This document shows, piece after piece, positions 4,922 through 7,409 of a DNA stretch of 7,409 bases. Position 1 is the first letter of the stretch, and the number at the start of each line of letters is the position of its first letter. The stretch is from an uncultured Dorea sp. (GTDB lineage Bacteria; Bacillota; Clostridia; Lachnospirales; Lachnospiraceae), in contig CAJTVY010000080.1 of assembly GCA_910579925.1 (NCBI GenBank), positions 1-7,409 of the forward strand. The letters are read 5' to 3'. The translations under genes and the position numbers were made by a program. The notes beneath the pieces are model-generated. The model made no database searches, had not been told where the DNA came from, and saw nothing but the letters and a program-made list of their open reading frames with translations.

Positions 4922-6085
4922 ATGGATAGAATTGAACTGATCGCTCCCTGCCATTTCGGTCTGGAAGCGGTACTAAAAAGAGAGATCCTGGATCTTGGAT
5001 ACGAGATTGCCAGGGTGGATGACGGAAGGGTGACGTTCTACGGGGATGCAGCCGCTGTGTGTTATGCCAATATTTTTCTGCGCACTGCAGAGCGGATTCT
5101 TTGGAAGGTGGGCAGTTTTCATGCGGTTACGTTTGAGGAACTATTTGATCGGACGAAGGATCTGCCATGGGAGACCTACATACCGAAAAACGGGAAATTC
5201 TGGGTTGCAAAAGCCGCATCCGTGAAGAGCAGGCTTTTTAGTCCTTCAGATATTCAGTCAATCATGAAGAAGGCGATGGTTCGAAGGCTGCAGGAACGTT
5301 ATCATCTGGAACATTTTCCCGAGGATGGGGCCCCATATCCCATACGGGTGTTTCTGATGAAGGACGAGGTGACGGTTGGGATTGATACTTCGGGAGTTTC
5401 ACTGCACAAGCGGGGCTACCGGGAGGTATCCGGGAAAGCGCCGATCACGGAGACGCTGGCAGCGGCTCTTATTATGCTGACGCCCTGGAGGAAGGAGCGG
5501 ATCTTGGTGGATCCCTTCTGCGGAAGCGGAACGTTTCTTATCGAGGCGGCGATGATGGCAGCGGATATTGCGCCAGGGATGAACCGTTCATTTACCGCAG
5601 AAAAGTGGACGAATCTGATTCCCAGGAAGCTGTGGTATGATGCGGCGGAGGAAGCGGGAGACAGGATTCGTGATGATATCCAGGCAGATATCCAGGGATA
5701 TGATAAAGACCGGTCTGTTATTAAGATTGCCAGGAGAAATGCCCGGGAAGCAGGGGTGGATCATCTGATACATTTTCAGGAAAGGGATGTCAGAGAACTG
5801 AGCCATCCGAAGAAATATGGATTCGTGATTACGAATCCGCCCTATGGGGAACGTTTAGAGGAGAAAGAGGCCCTTCCAGAACTTTATCGGGCCTTTGGCG
5901 ACAGTTTCAGAAAGCTTGATTCCTGGTCAGCGTATCTCATTTCGTCTTATGAGGATACGGAAAAATATTTTGGCCGGAAGGCGGATAAAAACCGCAAGAT
6001 CTATAATGGGATGTTGAAGACCTATTTTTATCAGTTCCAGGGACCGAAGCCGCCGAGGCGGGGGAAGGATGCAGGCGTTAAGTAA
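4922..6085 (+). CDS. THUMP-domain class I SAM-dependent rRNA methyltransferase (RlmL/YpsC-like)
   Basis: A cytosolic RNA methyltransferase of the COG0116 group (E. coli RlmL N-terminal part, B. subtilis YpsC), expected to make N2-methylguanosine in 23S rRNA. The 387-residue product starts with the family motif ELIAPCHFGLEAVLKREI (5-22). A THUMP RNA-binding region follows, about residues 45-155, then LHKRGYR (161-167). The Rossmann methyltransferase domain has motif I VDPFCGSGTF (196-205) and motif IV TNPPYGER (304-311), where NPPY marks methylation of an exocyclic amino group. It lacks the C-terminal second methyltransferase domain of the E. coli RlmKL fusion, as is usual in Firmicutes. The start at 4922 is preferred because GGAG (4911-4914) is correctly spaced, the family N-terminus begins there, and the promoter places the RNA start at about 4889. 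It leads a three-gene operon. The exact target base is inferred from family only. Confidence 0.9.
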   Translation: MDRIELIAPCHFGLEAVLKREILDLGYEIARVDDGRVTFYGDAAAVCYANIFLRTAERILWKVGSFHAVTFEELFDRTKDLPWETYIPKNGKFWVAKAASVKSRLFSPSDIQSIMKKAMVRRLQERYHLEHFPEDGAPYPIRVFLMKDEVTVGIDTSGVSLHKRGYREVSGKAPITETLAAALIMLTPWRKERILVDPFCGSGTFLIEAAMMAADIAPGMNRSFTAEKWTNLIPRKLWYDAAEEAGDRIRDDIQADIQGYDKDRSVIKIARRNAREAGVDHLIHFQERDVRELSHPKKYGFVITNPPYGERLEEKEALPELYRAFGDSFRKLDSWSAYLISSYEDTEKYFGRKADKNRKIYNGMLKTYFYQFQGPKPPRRGKDAGVK

Positions 6086-6104
6086 AGGGATGGAGGATAA
6101 GATG

Positions 6105-6716
6105 ATGAAGAAGATCATATTTGCAACGGGAAACGAGCATAAGATGGTGGAGATTCGAATGATTCTTGAGGATCTTGGCGCACAGATTCTCTCTTTGCGG
6201 GAGGCGGGAATTGAAGCGGATGTAGTAGAGGACGGAACGACATTTGAAGAAAACGCACTGATTAAGGCAACGGAGGTTGCAAAAGCGGCGGGAAAAGCGC
6301 CGGGCTATGAGGAGGCAGTGATATTGGCCGATGATTCCGGTCTGGAGATTGATTATCTGAACAAGGAGCCGGGGATATATTCTGCGCGGTATATGGGGGA
6401 GGATACCTCGTATGACATTAAGAATCAGACTTTGATTGATCGGCTTGCGGGCGTTCCGGATGAAGAGCGTACGGCAAGGTTTGTGTGTGCCATTGCGGCT
6501 GTCTTCCCGGACGGGAGCAGCGAGGTAGTCAGGGGCACGATGGAGGGCATCATAGGGTATCGTCCTGCCGGAGAAAATGGATTCGGCTATGATCCTATTT
6601 TCTTTCTGCCGGAGTATGGATGTACGAGTGCGCAGCTTACGCCTGAAAAGAAGAATGAATTAAGCCACCGGGGCGAAGGGCTTCGAAAGATGCGGACAAT
6701 CCTTGAGAGACGGTAA
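6105..6716 (+). CDS. rdgB: XTP/dITP diphosphatase (RdgB/HAM1 family)
   Basis: A cytosolic house-cleaning pyrophosphatase that hydrolyses XTP, ITP and dITP to monophosphates plus pyrophosphate, keeping deaminated purines out of DNA and RNA. The 203-residue product has full family length. It begins with the substrate-binding motif ATGNEHK (7-13). LADDSGLEID (74-83) contains the expected catalytic acidic residues. PGIYSARYMG (89-98), GFGYDPIF (159-166) and LSHRGEGLRKM (186-196) complete the family set. Two adjacent ATGs, at 6102 and 6105, compete for the start. GGAGG (6092-6096) is 8 nt from the second and 5 nt from the first, so 6105 is chosen with little cost if wrong. The gene follows the methyltransferase stop by 19 nt and precedes the phosphoesterase by 21 nt, so co-transcription is likely. 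The pairing with a small phosphoesterase matches the ysnA-ysnB arrangement of B. subtilis. Confidence 0.93.
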   Translation: MKKIIFATGNEHKMVEIRMILEDLGAQILSLREAGIEADVVEDGTTFEENALIKATEVAKAAGKAPGYEEAVILADDSGLEIDYLNKEPGIYSARYMGEDTSYDIKNQTLIDRLAGVPDEERTARFVCAIAAVFPDGSSEVVRGTMEGIIGYRPAGENGFGYDPIFFLPEYGCTSAQLTPEKKNELSHRGEGLRKMRTILERR

Positions 6717-6737
6717 ATAAGTGGATGGTGAGAAAGT

Positions 6738-7217
6738 ATGAAAATATTGATTATTAGCGATACGCATAAGTCTCATAAGAATCTTCAGAAGATCCTGGAG
6801 GAGATACGGCCTGTGGATATGCTGATTCATCTTGGAGATACGGAGGGCGGTGAGGATTATATAGCCGCACTTGCAGACTGTCCGTCCCATATTATAAGGG
6901 GGAATAATGATTTCTTCACGGACCTCCCACAGGAGGAAGAATTTGAGGTTATGGGACATCATGTCTTTATTACCCACGGACATTATTACTATGTGGCATT
7001 GGGAGAAGAGAGGCTGAAGCAAGAGGCGCGGGAGCGGGGAGCGGATATTGTGATGTATGGGCATACGCATAAGCCGTCCCTCACCCAGGAGGCGGATCTG
7101 ATTACGTTGAATCCAGGGAGCGTTGCGTATCCGCGGCAGGAGGGACGCAGGCCCAGTTATATGGTTATGGAACTGGACGAGGGGGGAAAAGTGGATATTT
7201 CACAAGAGTATTTGTAA
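6738..7217 (+). CDS. YfcE/YsnB/MJ0936-type metallophosphoesterase
   Basis: A 159-residue single-domain calcineurin-like phosphoesterase, expected to be cytosolic and to bind two divalent metals. The metal and catalytic motifs appear in order: SDTH (7-10), GD (33-34), GNND (55-58), THGH (79-82) and GHTH (108-111). LNPGS (124-128) closes the fold, as in YfcE and MJ0936, which act as phosphodiesterases on model substrates. The natural substrate is not known. It follows rdgB after 21 nt with only a weak ribosome binding site (GGTGAG, 6727-6732), which suggests translation partly dependent on the upstream gene. No hairpin terminator is seen after its stop, so transcripts may continue into the tRNA gene. 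Confidence 0.92.
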   Translation: MKILIISDTHKSHKNLQKILEEIRPVDMLIHLGDTEGGEDYIAALADCPSHIIRGNNDFFTDLPQEEEFEVMGHHVFITHGHYYYVALGEERLKQEARERGADIVMYGHTHKPSLTQEADLITLNPGSVAYPRQEGRRPSYMVMELDEGGKVDISQEYL

Positions 7218-7264
7218 TATTTTGCAGAAATCAGAGAAAAAGTTGGAAAAAAATAAAAAAGTTG

Positions 7265-7293
7265 TTGACAAGCGACGGATATTACTATATAAT
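7265..7293 (+). promoter_or_regulatory. Consensus sigma-A promoter of tRNA-Pro
   Basis: TTGACA (7265-7270) and TATAAT (7288-7293) are both perfect and exactly 17 bp apart. A run of A residues upstream (about 7238-7260) resembles an UP element. This is typical of strongly expressed stable-RNA genes. The start near 7300 leaves a 5' leader of about 55 nt for removal by RNase P. Confidence 0.9.
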
Positions 7294-7355
7294 AACTTTT
7301 GTGTCACGGAGATATAGAAGAAATGTGACAATCGGGTACAGGAAATATATAGTGG

Positions 7356-7409
7356 CGGGGTGTGGCTCAGCTTGGCTAGAGCGCCTGGTTTGGGACCAGG
7401 AGGTCGCAG
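7356..7409 (+). tRNA. tRNA-Pro (anticodon TGG), 3' end outside the window
   Basis: The 5' acceptor strand CGGGGTG (7356-7362) is followed by T8. The D stem is GCTC (7365-7368) / GAGC (7379-7382). The anticodon stem CCTGG (7384-7388) / CCAGG (7396-7400) encloses TTTGGGA with anticodon TGG (7391-7393), reading CCN proline codons. The variable loop AGGTC follows, and the window ends inside the T stem. More tRNA genes may follow beyond the window. Confidence 0.93.

Overview
The window looks like a chromosomal housekeeping segment from an anaerobic Firmicute of the Clostridia, most likely Lachnospiraceae. The grounds are a class II fructose-bisphosphate aldolase, a type III (GlnN) glutamine synthetase, near-perfect AGGAGG ribosome binding sites, consensus sigma-A promoters, U-tailed hairpin terminators, tRNA genes without an encoded CCA, and an rdgB/ysnB-type gene pair. 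The family placement is inferred from gene content and style; no species is claimed. All protein genes are on the + strand and the window is bounded by a partial tRNA at each end.

Layout. 1-94 is the 3' part of tRNA-Glu(CTC) and its terminator. 95-310 is non-coding and ends in a good promoter for the aldolase gene fba (311-1174). A second promoter at 1193-1221 lies directly upstream of a strong terminator hairpin (1240-1273), so glnN (1334-3445) appears to have an attenuated leader. 3446-3773 has no gene. It holds a candidate glnN terminator, a roughly 100-bp palindromic element flanked by direct repeats (MITE-like), and a long 20-bp hairpin with a U tail. Next comes a HAAS/DUF1700-type small membrane protein (3774-4235) with a perfect terminator. 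After an A/T-rich spacer there is a 59-residue Asn-rich protein (4535-4714) made of tandem NxSNx pentads. It has a perfect RBS, a candidate forespore-type (sigma F/G) promoter and its own terminator.

4854-7217 looks like an operon with a TTGACA-N17-TAAGAT promoter. It encodes a THUMP-domain RlmL/YpsC-like rRNA methyltransferase, an RdgB/HAM1 XTP/dITP diphosphatase, and a YfcE/YsnB-like metallophosphoesterase. A consensus promoter (TTGACA-N17-TATAAT) then drives tRNA-Pro(TGG), cut off by the window end.

Most of the window is ordinary metabolism (glycolysis, nitrogen assimilation) and translation or nucleotide-pool maintenance. The least explained pieces are the Asn-rich pentad-repeat protein, the MITE-like palindrome and the glnN leader.
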